A stretch of DNA of 64,000 nucleotides from Lepidodermella squamata. Taxonomy: Eukaryota; Gastrotricha. Both the position numbers and the translations under genes were made by a program. The notes beneath the pieces were generated by a model. The model saw only the letters and a list, made by a program, of their open reading frames with translations. It was not told where the DNA came from and did not search any database. Location: the NCBI GenBank assembly GCA_047495785.1, contig JBLDXI010000023.1:186001-250000 (forward strand). The letters are read 5' to 3'. This document shows positions 11,935 to 23,300 of the stretch, in pieces; positions within the stretch are counted from its first letter, which is position 1, and each line of letters opens with the position of its first letter.

Positions 11935-12477
11935 GGCTCGTCAAGCGTCAGATTCTCTTTAAATAAGTAAGATCTTATCTGACGAGCCGACAAGTATACG
12001 CAGGTATGACGAAGACTTTCTTCAATTGAAATTGCGTGATGAATGAACGTGAAAAAATAGACTTGACTTTAGAATACCTTCATATGCAGTAGCTCACATC
12101 ATTGTACTATGGGTCAAGTGTTGAGATGAATGAATAGATAAAAAAACGATTCTGAGATGAAAATAAATAAGCCAATATTTTTTATTAGCGAAGGTAACTA
12201 AATGGGTGAGCTTGAAACACTCACGTAAGTGCCCCGATATTAGCAAAGAAAATAAACATTTAATCCGCAGTAGTTAAAGCTCAGTTGTCTAAAAAACAAG
12301 CATTACAGTCGAAGTCATTAAACATTTGCACGATATCGACATTTAATTAGCATTAATAAGTAACCAAAATTAAGATTATGAAGTTGTAACATTAAAACAT
12401 CAAATAAAGGAGGCATGTTTTTAACGTCAGATGACCTGTAACAATAAGTATTGAAACGTCACAATTTGGCTAGTTAC
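11935..12477. other. Intergenic region
   Basis: This AT-rich spacer lies between the ankyrin gene's 5' end and the 3' end of the cyclase gene. It presumably contains the ankyrin promoter and the cyclase 3' untranslated region. Nothing else is seen. Confidence 0.4.
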
Positions 12478-15035
12478 TTAGCGTCGGAATCGCGAGACTG
12501 AGGAAACGGTACTTGCAGATTCTAGCGCATCGTTGTACACATACATATCAGCCTCGTCTCCCCAAGTTATCCAAAATGAATCCCGTAAATCGTCCTCAAT
12601 AGCTGGACTAACATCGAACTGCAGAAATAGCAGGATTAATCGTGATGAAACAAAGATTTAACGTACAAAGTTTTCAGTATTGAGGCTGCCACGGAGGGTA
12701 AAGTCCAACTCGCCAGTCCGGTCGAACAGTCGTCGGTGAATAGTGCAGGAGGCTAAGATGTTCATTGCTTCAAAAACAACAGGAACCATTTTTATCATAA
12801 AAAACATGTCGGTTCATATCTTACGTAAGCTATTCGAATGGATGATAGCCGCGGTTTGGAGAATATCTCCCGAAATAACCATTCTAGGCACTTGTAGGAA
12901 GCAGAGCTTAGCATGGCAAGGTGACGCGTGAATTCCTATGCGCACAGCAATGTACGGCTTGAAATCTTCAACTGCCTCCTTTGAAGTTGTCTTTTCCAGG
13001 AAGGTTTCTTTCCTGCTTTCAGTGATTAGATTTTCAGCAATGTCACGAAGTTCAAGGGCGACTACGACCATTTCATAGACATGGTCAACGCCATGGTATT
13101 CGCCGAAGCCTGTCGCTATCGTGAAACCGTCGCCAGTAACATCGATTTTGAAGCAGTTGTGCTTTGCCAAGCAGTCTTCAACAGACTGGTAGAAGCCTTC
13201 GAGAAGATCCGTCACCCCAGAGACTGTTAATACGTTTGAAATTTCAATGACATTTTCACTGGGCAGGGGGGAATATTACTTTCGAGGTTTTTCATAAGAT
13301 ACTCCATGTTGACAATATCCATAACCAGGACACAAACGTCGTCAAATTCTTCGACTGACGTAACGGAGCCCAATTTAGCTTGCCCCACAAAGTTTGACGG
13401 CAAATAGTCGTAGAGTAAGGAGAGACACTTCTCGAGGCTCTCCAACTTTTTCTGGTATACAACTATCTGCTTTTGAAGGATCAATACTGAGAAAACATGT
13501 AGAACTGCAGCGAGAACTGCCACGGCCCCAGCAACTCCGATCAAGCAAGCGGCTATATATCGTCAAAATAGTAGTAAAAATATTCAAATTACTGCTCTAC
13601 TGGTAAACTCACATATTAAGTCTATTTCAGGAAGAACATCGACTTTCTCGAGCAGCGCCTTGTTGACCCGTTCTCGGAGAGTATTCAGCACCCAATGCAT
13701 GTTAGCGTCGTGTTTCTTCACGACATCCGAAAAATCAGCAGGGTCGATTTGGTTGAATTCGCGAGAAGTCGCCTGAATCGTGAACTGGTCGAATTCTTTC
13801 CCGATATCTTGTTGAGTCATGTTAACAATCTGCTCGCGCATAAATTGTGAAGAAAGTCCGGCATTCGTTTGGTAGTTCTGATAACGCGAGATGCTATCAA
13901 TCAAAATTTGGAAAATTTCGTCTGGAAAAAACGAGTAAATTCTTTCTCATTCTGTTTTTTTTAGCGGCTTACCGGTTATCGAAACCATTCGCTCTGAGGA
14001 AAATGATTAGTTCGGTATTTGAGCTATAAGAAAAAAACTTACTTTCCTTCGCCAATTTACCAGTTATCATCGCGAATTTCCGGAAATTGGTCCACTAAGT
14101 TAATATGATGCTATTGTTTTGTTTTCAATGGTTCGAGATGTCTTACAACAGAGAAAGTTGGTGTTATGGCAAGGAAATCGCCCGCTCCTTTGAACGCCGG
14201 CGTGTTGACTGCAACACTTCGAGCCAAATCAGCGAGAGCCGTGATAAATCTCTCGTAAAATCGAACGATCTCAGCTTCTGAAGACTGATTGTGGTTTCGA
14301 CGCTGGTCGCGGTAGGTTCTAAGGGTGTTTCTCAGGGCAGCGGGTGTTTCAAGTTGCTCTCGCAAGTCTGGGCTCAACGTTTGCATATAAACTGTTGGCC
14401 AATATTCATTGTATAGCAGTTCCTGAGTATTGCAACAATGAGAAAAAGCCTGAGAAATCAACTGAATCGCTTACGGTGTCGACTTTTTTGTTGGCAACTT
14501 GGCTTTTATCGATGTACTCGTCGTAAGGGCTGTTACTGAACTCGAAGGCTACATCACGCTCGTCGACCAACAAGAGGACCAAGTCGTATAATTCTTTGAT
14601 GACCCGATCAGAAAACTATTGGAAAAATGTCAGCATTATTTTGATCGCAGTGAAACTTTTACGTAAATCTCGTTGGCTGTTGATGATCGCTTGTTAGCTT
14701 GGTTCACATCCGTCATCACTTGTACCCCGATTCCAGCTACCAATATCATAGAAGCGAGTGTTACCTTGCAAAGGCAGGCGAAGGTCTTCGAAAATCCCGG
14801 AAATTCGAGAAAAATTTACCCAAATTATTTGGACGACGCGGCCACTCGTGCTTCTAGCCTGAGGGTTGAAAATCGTGGTTATGATTTTCCATAAAAGTTC
14901 CGCGATATTTTCCGTCCGACATGACAGCAAAGCATCGAAGGTGCTTCGAAGGCTGACTACAGAGCGAACAACGGAACGGCTGTGGTGAATTGTGCTGCTT
15001 TTGTCATCGTCGACAAATCCCCGAGTTCCAGGCAT
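12478..15035 (-). CDS. Membrane NIT-domain guanylyl cyclase-like protein with degenerate catalytic site
   Basis: Eleven exons on the minus strand: 15035-14820, 14764-14663, 14615-14475, 14449-14147, 14094-14043, 13993-13973, 13921-13613, 13552-13280, 13223-12825, 12767-12667 and 12618-12478. All phases agree, giving 685 residues. Order: cytosolic N-terminus, TM1 (~73-92), an extracellular nitrate/nitrite-sensing-type (NIT) helical domain (~93-375), TM2 (~384-407), a short coiled linker, and a class III cyclase domain (~430-650). Metal Asp residues are kept (D460 in VMDIV, D504 in VTGDGF). However, the guanine-selecting Glu is D500, the expected Cys before the GD is Val, and the transition-state Asn and Arg are Q595 and I599. 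NIT-type cyclases are known in marine invertebrates as NO-linked sensors. Here cyclase activity is doubtful, so a regulatory partner or sensor is possible. Exon 6 is a 21-nt microexon. The start could lie further upstream. Confidence 0.8.
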
Positions 15036-15056
15036 AGCGCCTGATTTTCGCAACAA

Positions 15057-16024
15057 ATTATGGACAAGCTATATGGCAGTTTGATGAAAGCAAGGTACAC
15101 AAGCAAAGAGTAAACAAGACAATAAAGTTAAGCAAATCTTCGAGATGATTAAATATTAAAGTCTTTCAGCGGATTTTCGTTTTCGATAATTCTCAGATTA
15201 TCTCATTGCAAATTGTAAACATTGGATCGATTAGGTATTTTTGCAAAATTTCGATCAATTGTGTACTTCTGCAATAAACAAGTTGCTGCAGCAGCATGAA
15301 ATGAGGTTGTGATCGAAGGAGAAGCGTAAATTTGCAAATAGTGCTACGCAGCAATGAACGAAACGCTAAATTTTAGATGGCGTTGGCCGTACCTAAGTTG
15401 GCCCGCCAGGATCATCCATTTCATTATTTTTAAGACTCAAAGCTTGCACTTTTCTTTCAGTCACAGCCCTGCTCGGTGAAAATAAATCATCCTCTAGTCA
15501 ACCATAAGTACGACCTGGATTGATTCAATTGAGAAATGTGACAGGAAGATTTTTAACTCTTCTGGGATTGCAGCAATAATATATATCTCGCAAAAATGAT
15601 CCTTCTGAAATCATTCAAAACCATCCAGGTGAGAGCCATTCATGTAATTCCTCATTAAAATATCACTAATCCAGACATTAATTGAATCTTAATAGCTAAT
15701 TTCGAACGGATTTTTCTCCGTGTGCGAACAGCGCCTTGTTTTTACCATGCGATTTTCTATCCTTGTGCAAGTTTATAGCATTTCTATGCATGTAAATATA
15801 GCAGGGAACTCCGCGAGGAAGGAGAAACTTCTGATGATTACAGAGGGAAACAAAAATATGGAATTGACATGCGTAAAGCGTAAACTGAAACCAAGTCATT
15901 CGCGGGAATGCGCAGCAATTGAACGCCGGAAGAACTTATGCAGCTGAATTTTTCGCATCAATGATCATTTCAAAGTGTGATGCAGCGAGCAATTGTGATT
16001 CATTCTTTCTGGTTATACGTTAAG
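15057..16024. other. Intergenic region
   Basis: This spacer contains the likely promoter of the minus-strand cyclase gene. Two small open frames around 15700-15947 run in opposite directions over the same bases, carry no family signal and are not called. Confidence 0.4.
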
Positions 16025-17112
16025 TTTTGTGAATGGTCACGCAAAAAAATTCACCAGTCAAGTTATTTGTTTTATTGCTCTTTTATCACTGTAAACAATA
16101 CAATTTGTTAGTGTGTGTTGTGTAAAATGGGGCCCTCTTCAGATAACATTGTGGCTAATTGTATTTTATTCAAGCAAAAAGTCGCAATGGCCATGTTTGG
16201 TTTTATTTATCTCACTTGTTCCTTACCTGGATTCTCGCTTTTCACGCTTTTCGCTCCGAGTGGATTCCAGCGCCAATTTCATTAATACTTAGGTAGCAGT
16301 TTTGCAACCCCCTGAAAATAAATTGTGGCTCGGCAGTCTGATATTCATTTTAGGCTTTTTGAACAACTTATGCCTCTCGCTGTCTGTAACCGCGATGAAG
16401 CTCTGCATCGCCAAAAGAGCCTCTTCAAGGACGTTGGCCGCAGTCCGTTTAACAAAACTCGCATTATTCAGCAGCCTGAAACGGAAGCTTCCCTCTTGCC
16501 CGTAATCGAAATCAGCCGCGAGAATCTCGTTTCTTTAAGCGATGTCGCAAAATTGCAGGAGACTGTCGTAAAGGAGACGGTGCAACTAGGCCAGTCTTTC
16601 ATTTTGAAGAACAAATTCCTGCTATGCCGGTCGATCGCTCCGATGGGTAGAACGCCGGTGGGGGTCGGAAGTATTGCCATAGACGACCCTGAAGGCAAAC
16701 TCGGCACGCAGATCCGTCTGCAAAATTTCGGCGTGACATTGCCGGCTGGTTCGAATTTTCCGATTTCCTCAAGTCTCGACACAGTGCCTATTGGATCTGT
16801 TTCAGCCCTGATGCATCCAACTTTACGCTGCATGAGTGTCGAAATCGGAGTTTCGTCACTTCACTGCCAGAATCCAGCCCATTTCGTCATCTTGGGCCCG
16901 GAACATGCCTTGGTGAAGGAGACGAAATTCAAAGCTGATCTTCCTTATCCAAGCGAAGTTCCTGATTATTCGCACCTTGATTTGAACAAAGCCGGAGTTC
17001 AATATCATCTGAACAAGAATTTCACAATGGCAGGTGAATGTTTCAGTCAAGCCATTGAAAAGCAACTGGGAGATACTAGGATAGCACTCGAAAATTGATC
17101 GGCTGCTTATTT
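16025..17112 (+). repeat. Segmental duplication of the TPR-SET gene 5' region, copy 1
   Basis: This block matches 28891-29967 closely. It covers about 345 bp of upstream DNA and the first ~740 bp of coding sequence. Similarity stops abruptly after 'CTTATTT' at 17112 (29967 in the intact copy), which marks the 3' breakpoint. The two copies are about 12.9 kb apart in the same orientation. Confidence 0.85.
16370..17112 (+). pseudogene. Truncated duplicate of the TPR-SET gene
   Basis: The frame from ATG at 16370 gives 242 residues that differ from the intact paralog (29225-31237) at only nine positions. It ends at a TGA (17096-17098) where the intact gene has CGA (Arg). Homology is lost 14 bases later at the duplication breakpoint, so the rest of the TPR domain and the whole SET domain are missing. 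The remaining part holds the N-terminal domain and about one TPR. Many of the differences between the copies are synonymous, so the protein may have been under constraint for some time after duplication. It is either a pseudogene or a gene for a short N-terminal protein; I favour pseudogene. Confidence 0.75.
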
Positions 17113-18127
17113 CGTAAGACGTAGCTAGGACCCCGCAGCTGGGTTGTTTACGAGAAAAAAAGTGTTGGCAAAAATCATTTGGGTCAAAAATCACTTTTTG
17201 AAAATAATGAATCACCTCATTGAATTTTCGCGCTCTTTTTATCGTAGTTTCTGTTGTTAAAATGAGGTTAAAGTTGCCTTGATTCGGGCGCGAGCATAGC
17301 ATATCATTATCTTTATTTCATCTTTTCCTTCGCATATTATTATTCAACAATATTCAACAACTATTAACAAAGGTTATTGTACAAAGGAAAATGAGAAGGA
17401 AAAATGATAAAATAAAAATCACTCCGGTGTACCCAGTTCGCCGGGCGTGATGGTAATTAAATTCACGCCAAGCGTACCGAGTGTCGGAGGAGGACCGGTA
17501 GCAAGCTACCTATCCTGATCACCCACCTCAAAAAACGTGTTCTAATGATTAGAATCTCATCCAATATTTCAATTTCCCCAAAATAACTATGAATTTTTTG
17601 TCGCCAAGTAGTTCTATCCTGGGCCAGGGCGTCGGCCTCCTCAAAATTTGTAATCCCTATTTTGTTCAGATGTTTTTTTAATACAATCGACCCACCTTAA
17701 TTTCGGTCGCCCATGAGGTCTACTCCAAGTATCATCCGGCGGCTGCCAGTACCGCATCTGGCTCGCCAGCCTTACGGGGTCCATGCGAGCGACGTGCCCG
17801 TACCAGCGAAGTTGCCGCCTAGCAATTTTGAATGTAAATTAGTCCGTGCCACACATATTTCTAACAGCCTCATTACGAATCCTGTCCCTAAGTGTTACGC
17901 CGCATATTTTCCGCAAATAACGCATATAACCTACGTAGAGTCGCCTTGCATCCTCAGAAGTTACAGTCCAACTTTCGCTGCCATGCATGATAGTCGCATC
18001 CACAACGCCCTTCAAACATTCGTCTAATTACTCTTGCAGCAGGAATAATCGTATGCGATACGCGTAACGAGCTTTGGAATTTATCTTCCAAAGCGGATTT
18101 ACTGAGGTAAAAAAGTTGCTTCAACCT

Positions 18128-18243
18128 GAGAGCGAAGTAGGACAGCAGCTGGCTAAGATGTTGAAAATCATTGGTCTTCGACTTTGCGATCCGATTGAAC
18201 TGGCAGGGATCACTCCTACCATCCCTGGTGGTACTTCGCTCTC
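18128..18243. repeat. Short inverted-repeat (MITE-like) element, copy A
   Basis: A 116-bp stretch begins with GAGAGCGAAGTA and ends with its reverse complement, TACTTCGCTCTC. Its reverse complement resembles 21233-21379 over most of its length, including a GGTAGG..GATCCCT..CCAGTTC block. Terminal inverted repeats plus a second copy suggest a small non-autonomous element inserted within the LINE remnant. Confidence 0.55.
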
Positions 18244-19237
18244 TGCTGAAACTGCTGGAGTCCTATTTCCGCCCTATTTCTATTCCCCACGGGTCACAAC
18301 TTGGATTCACGTTTTTCTTCTTATTTTCTCATTAGCCAATAATTAGAAAAAATTGCTCAAGCATTTCACATTAGACTCCAGCTAAATTCATAGCGTGAGT
18401 TCAACTACATCAGTGAGCGAAGCGAGCTTTGGCTAACGGTATTTTACCGTAATTTTGGCTGAAAATATCCTAAAATATGCTGATTCTCGCGCCATGACCC
18501 TGAATCCCTCCCCGCGGGGCAGACTTTGAGTACTACTGCCTTAGCAGGTACGACTCGACTATCCAGCACCCAACCTGCCGGAGATGCGTCCTAACTCTCA
18601 CTGTCCTTGCGTCCTTAACATTGATACTTTTAGCGCTAGAGATCAAACTGGTTAGGGAGTCAGAGCAAGCGAATAGGAAGCGATCCACGAACGACAGCAG
18701 AAGCCTACTTTATTTATCCTTTATGTGACCGCAATCCTTATTTGTCCACGATTGTGGTCCAACAAAGACTGACCGGAACAGTCAAGCCTGGAAGCTCTAG
18801 AAGCTACCTCTCTGTCATCTTTTATAGACAAGAAGAAAATCGCGGCAATGAGTTTTTGATAAAAGTATATGGTCGTTCCTTGAGGATAATTCATATATTT
18901 TTTTCTCGCTTGCGCACTATGATTACATACGCTTAGAAATTCTTATGCGCGCATCTTTCATTCATATGGAATGGTGAGAGTATAATCTTCAGTATTGAAG
19001 AAAACGCAAGAAAAAACGTCTTTTTGGTCCCTTCATTTTTTGCTTCTCTTGTATTCAGAGCAGTACGTTCCTCTCTGACAGTGGATTCTTTGAGCGGCCT
19101 TGCAGTGCTCAGTTTGCCTGCCTCTGTCTTTCTCACAGTCATATTATTATTATATCACGATCAATGAATAAAGCAAGATTATTGATTTTTCCCTTGCTAT
19201 GTAATGTACTATGCTATATATTTATATTGCCTTGACT
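18244..19237. other. Unassigned sequence within the LINE remnant region
   Basis: This sits between the two LINE fragments. I see no intact gene. It may be eroded LINE sequence or other insertions. Confidence 0.35.
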
Positions 19238-19570
19238 TTACGGACTCCCTGTCTTCCCGGTCTCCCGGTCTTCGAGCGCTTTCCACACTTGCTCGCGGTC
19301 GACAAAATCGTAAGCCTTTTCCAGGTCCATAAAAGTTATAAAAATGCTCCTGTTAAATTCAATAATTTTCTCCATGATTTGCCTTGATATGAAAGTGCAG
19401 TCACCCGTGCCTTTGTTTTGCATAAAACCATGTTGAAATTCTTCCAGTTTTATATTTATTTCATCCCGAAGCCGCTTTTCAAGAATTCGCGCGTAGCATT
19501 TTGCAACGATACTAATTAGACTTATGCCGCGGTAATTATTGCACTTATTCGAATCTCCCTTTGATTACCA

Positions 19571-20340
19571 GGCCATTTCCAGTAATAAATGATCATTGTA
19601 AGGCAAATTTGACGTGGACATACGACAATTCGTGAACGAACTTTTTACGTAACTGGTATTTAGACGAGAACAGAAGGCTGACGCGGGTTGTAGCGATCTT
19701 TTCGAGTTATTTCAAAGAGAAACACAATTATAAAATACCAAGATTTCACCGTAGAAATTCTGCTTTTTTGCCGGTTTTTCTTCCTGCGGCATAGCAAAAA
19801 TAGCATGGAGAATACAAAATCGACAACGGCAGTACTTTTCTTTAATTATCTCTGCATGCTAATATAATGCACATCTCGTACGGATTTCATGAAACACCCT
19901 GTAGTCTATATTCAGCGGATATATCAGCTGCTACATTAAAAACTGTCTACATATTCGGCGACAGTTAATTACGTTGGCTGCTGCACAATCGTTTCATTGT
20001 AAACACATACGGCGGTATGTTTATTTCCTGTGAGAAATTGTCTAGGATGCTGTTGACAAGTCACGGCGATACAGTGGTACAATATCACACACACATACAC
20101 ACACACAACACATTCTAATAACCAGTAACTTCAGGATTCAGGCTACAGGTAAAGAATAGTTAACAGAATTGACAGAAAATAAAAGCTGCATCTGGCATCT
20201 GAACACTTGCCGAGTTTTTTAGACATGTTTCGCAGTCAAGAAAGTGATCAATCTTTCACTTGGATAATAGTAACATGAATAATAATAATCCCAATATTTT
20301 TTATGTGTTATCGTCCAAGCTCGTTGTATATCGTTTGAGC
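19571..20340. other. Spacer with a CA-rich simple repeat
   Basis: No gene is supported. A short (CA)n tract lies at about 20090-20108. The 3' untranslated region of the minus-strand astacin-like gene should extend into this stretch from 20340. Confidence 0.4.
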
Positions 20341-23300
20341 TCAAAGCCCGGCGTAGCAGGTGTTCGGTGCATCGTATGGTTTGGAGGAGGGTAGGACAGC
20401 CTGCAAGGCAGAAGCAAAAGCAACTGATCGTCAAATGTCAAACTACAGGGACAGAATGTACTTGATCTACAGACTACAGATGATATTCCCTATTCCTATC
20501 ATCCTATCATAATTGTTGTCACCGACTTATCTTATGAAAACTGATCATATTCTTGAGCACATTTATTTTCATACCGGAGTTTCGCAGTTTTCGGAGGTTG
20601 ATAGGTTCGTGCTACTTTCTAGACCACTGCGGGTCGTATGACTACCAATGATGACAACAAAAATGATGAAAATTGCTTCTGTAGAAAAGTTTCTGCCTGG
20701 CCTTGTATGTTTATGAACCCACCTCTCCAGCTCGACAGCCATAGCCTGGAGCATTGCGACGACAATCGACGAATTGACCGCCTCGAGTGCACCTGACGTA
20801 GGTCTAGGATAATGAAAACATTCTTCAGGATATAAACATCTAAACATTTATAGGAAAGCTCACGTAGCCCGGCTTGTGTTGGCAAAAGAGCCAGTTTCTG
20901 TTGAAGTACTTGTAACCATTGAACGTTTCAACCTGCCGAACAATATTTGTGGAAATTTCAGAGAATAGGCTAAGAATCACTGCTATACTCTGCGTCGTAG
21001 GTCATTGAAAATGACTGTGAAATAACGTCGAAATTTTGGATTAGAGCCAAAAATCAGACCCAAGAATTGGATCTAATTATTAGACCCAGATTATGGCGCA
21101 ACAATCGAAATTTCTCTATTATTGCAAGTTGATTTCTGTGCGTTCCTTGAAGTCTTTGGCCCCAAATTTGGTGTCAAAAGAACCGCCGGGTCATGGCCTA
21201 CACTTTGCCGTCAGGCATTTTGCCCTACGACCAGAAAGCGAAGTTCCGCTAGGAATGGTAGGGATCATCCCTACCAGTTCCATCGGTCCGTCCGGTGAGC
21301 TCATCCATAGACCAAAGGGGGAACCAACCTCATGCCGATTTTTGTGATCCCAACCAGTTCCACGGTCCTACTTCACTCTATGCCTACGACGCATCATTGA
21401 TCCGAAAAAAGGACTTTCGACAGACTCAGGATTTAGATCCAAATATCGATCTCGCAGTGTAATTTTGGCAGTTAAAGTGTTAACTAGATGATATTTTGGT
21501 GCAGGAACCTTAAGTATCTAACTATCGATAAAAAAAATTCTGAGAAATCATTGCAACGGATTTGAGCAATCATAGCTTGGGGTCTGCTTTTAAAAAATTG
21601 GGCAGAAGGCAGAAATTGAGCTCGCCCTGATGACTTACGACTTCTTCGCCGCCAGTGCACTGGTTCTTCATATCGCCAGCAATGCATCGAAAGACATTTG
21701 GGTTAGCCTTGAGTGCACACTTGAGTACATTCTAGAGAAAGCATACGTTGGGAAAATGAATTGAAATGTGGCGATCGTATTGTTTATTGCTCTACCGAAT
21801 CGAATCGAAACTCACCCCACGGTTGCACATTGTTCTGTCAAGGTTGTTAGAACCAACAAGACCGAATTCGCCAGCCAGACAATTCATGCGACAGTCCATA
21901 AATTCCTTGCTAGAATTAGAAATGCACCGATAGAAGCGATCTACTTTGGGTGGGCATGGAACTGAAATGTATCACTTTCATATCAAATGAATAACGATAC
22001 AAGTATTCCTAACCGTTAACGCATTTAGGCGGGCTAGGGCATGCCACCAGAGTGTTGAAATTTCCATTCGTGTAACAGCTGAGACCAGCGCCCGAGTTCA
22101 GATTGCGGCAGGCGTTCTTCGACAGGTTGGTGCGCCCATACGGGAAGCTGAAGCCCGTGTACGTCTGCTGGTCGGTCCAAGCAGCACACGTCGCGTTATC
22201 TGCTGCGCTTGTCGCAATCGCCGTGCCTTCGTAGTCGTAGTGAGTCGGCGTGAATGTGCATTCTTTGTCGAAGGTGCTTGCTTTTATTCCTGGGCAAGTT
22301 GCGAAGACAGTTAACTTGAATCCATCGCCAGCGACGTTTTTCAATGATTCAAAGTGCACAAGGGCTTGGTTTTTGTCTGTTACAAACACACGACCACTAC
22401 TGACACCGCAAGAACAAAACCTTGAGATTGAACACTACAACATTAGACTTTCATCTTGATATGGATGACTCACTTGAAACCCGGGTATCCTTCTGGGCCA
22501 AGGTCTCGGATCCAGACGCCATCTCCGCAGATCAGGTTACCAGGCGCGAATGGGCTGCTGTCTTCACATTGCATGCCAGGTTTTGCTTCGAAACTAAATA
22601 TTAAGCTGCTCGTATTAGCCTGGAATAAAATTGATTTTACACTTTAATTATAAAGGATCAGAAGCAGCATACTGTTGAAACAAGCCACGAACAAGTATCA
22701 CCGGCCGCGTACTGGCCCGGAAATCCGGGGGATGTGATCGTAGCCGTTTGTTGAGGTGCTACATAGATAGAGCCTCCGCACCGATTCGGTGTAGGCTTTG
22801 CTGGCGCGAACGTTTCGCAGGCTGGACCACCGAAGCCGCGAGGACAACGGCATTCCGTGCACTGTTTGGTTGGATCGGGAAATCCGCCGTTATTACACAC
22901 GGTTTGATTGCAAGCCGTATATTGCTCTACATGGGTGCAACAAAATAACATTGTAAACGAAAATAATAAAATTGAATAGGGCTGTCACCGAAACAATCGT
23001 AGAACTGGTTCAACTTGAAAATGTCCAAGTGTGACCAGTACATCTGCTGACCGAGCGACATTGCGTATCGCCAGTCGAGTGGCTCGTAGAGTCGCTGACC
23101 AGTTGGACTGAACGGAGCCATGGACGTAAGTGCGTCGTAATCGTATGGGCCTGTGTTGTAAATCATAGGAGGGACTCTGAGCGATTCCTGACTGAATTTG
23201 GATATAGAGATCTAATTAGCAATAGTTAATAGCAGAACATTAGGCAACGTACTACATTGCGTAGCTCGTATCAAGCATTTTAACGAACAGATCCCGATCT

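Larger units (their letters stand above)
17430..19570 (-). mobile_element. Decayed non-LTR retrotransposon (LINE), minus strand
   Basis: Two recognisable coding fragments lie in the same orientation. At 19570-19245 is a reverse-transcriptase segment with NYRGISL, QHGF, GTGDCTFISRQ and FMDLEKAYDFVDR, as in LINE RTs. At 18030-17440 is the C-terminal part, with GSESWT, RDRIRNE, RQLRWYGHVARMDP and RPHGRPKLRW followed by DRTTWR, a typical end of such ORFs. The frames are broken by stops and shifts. The intervening 18030-19240 contains a foreign short repeat (18128-18243) and no RT catalytic FADD box that I could find, so the element is dead. It abuts the breakpoint of the duplicated TPR-SET fragment. 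Confidence 0.8.

Noticed and set aside
16832-17302. Minus-strand frame across the end of the truncated TPR-SET copy
   Set aside because: Its first half is antisense of coding sequence shared with the parent gene; the rest runs past the duplication breakpoint.
20219-20434. 71-codon minus-strand frame at the end of the astacin-like gene
   Set aside because: It overlaps the real last exon (20400-20341) in another frame; the phase-consistent frame stops at 20341.
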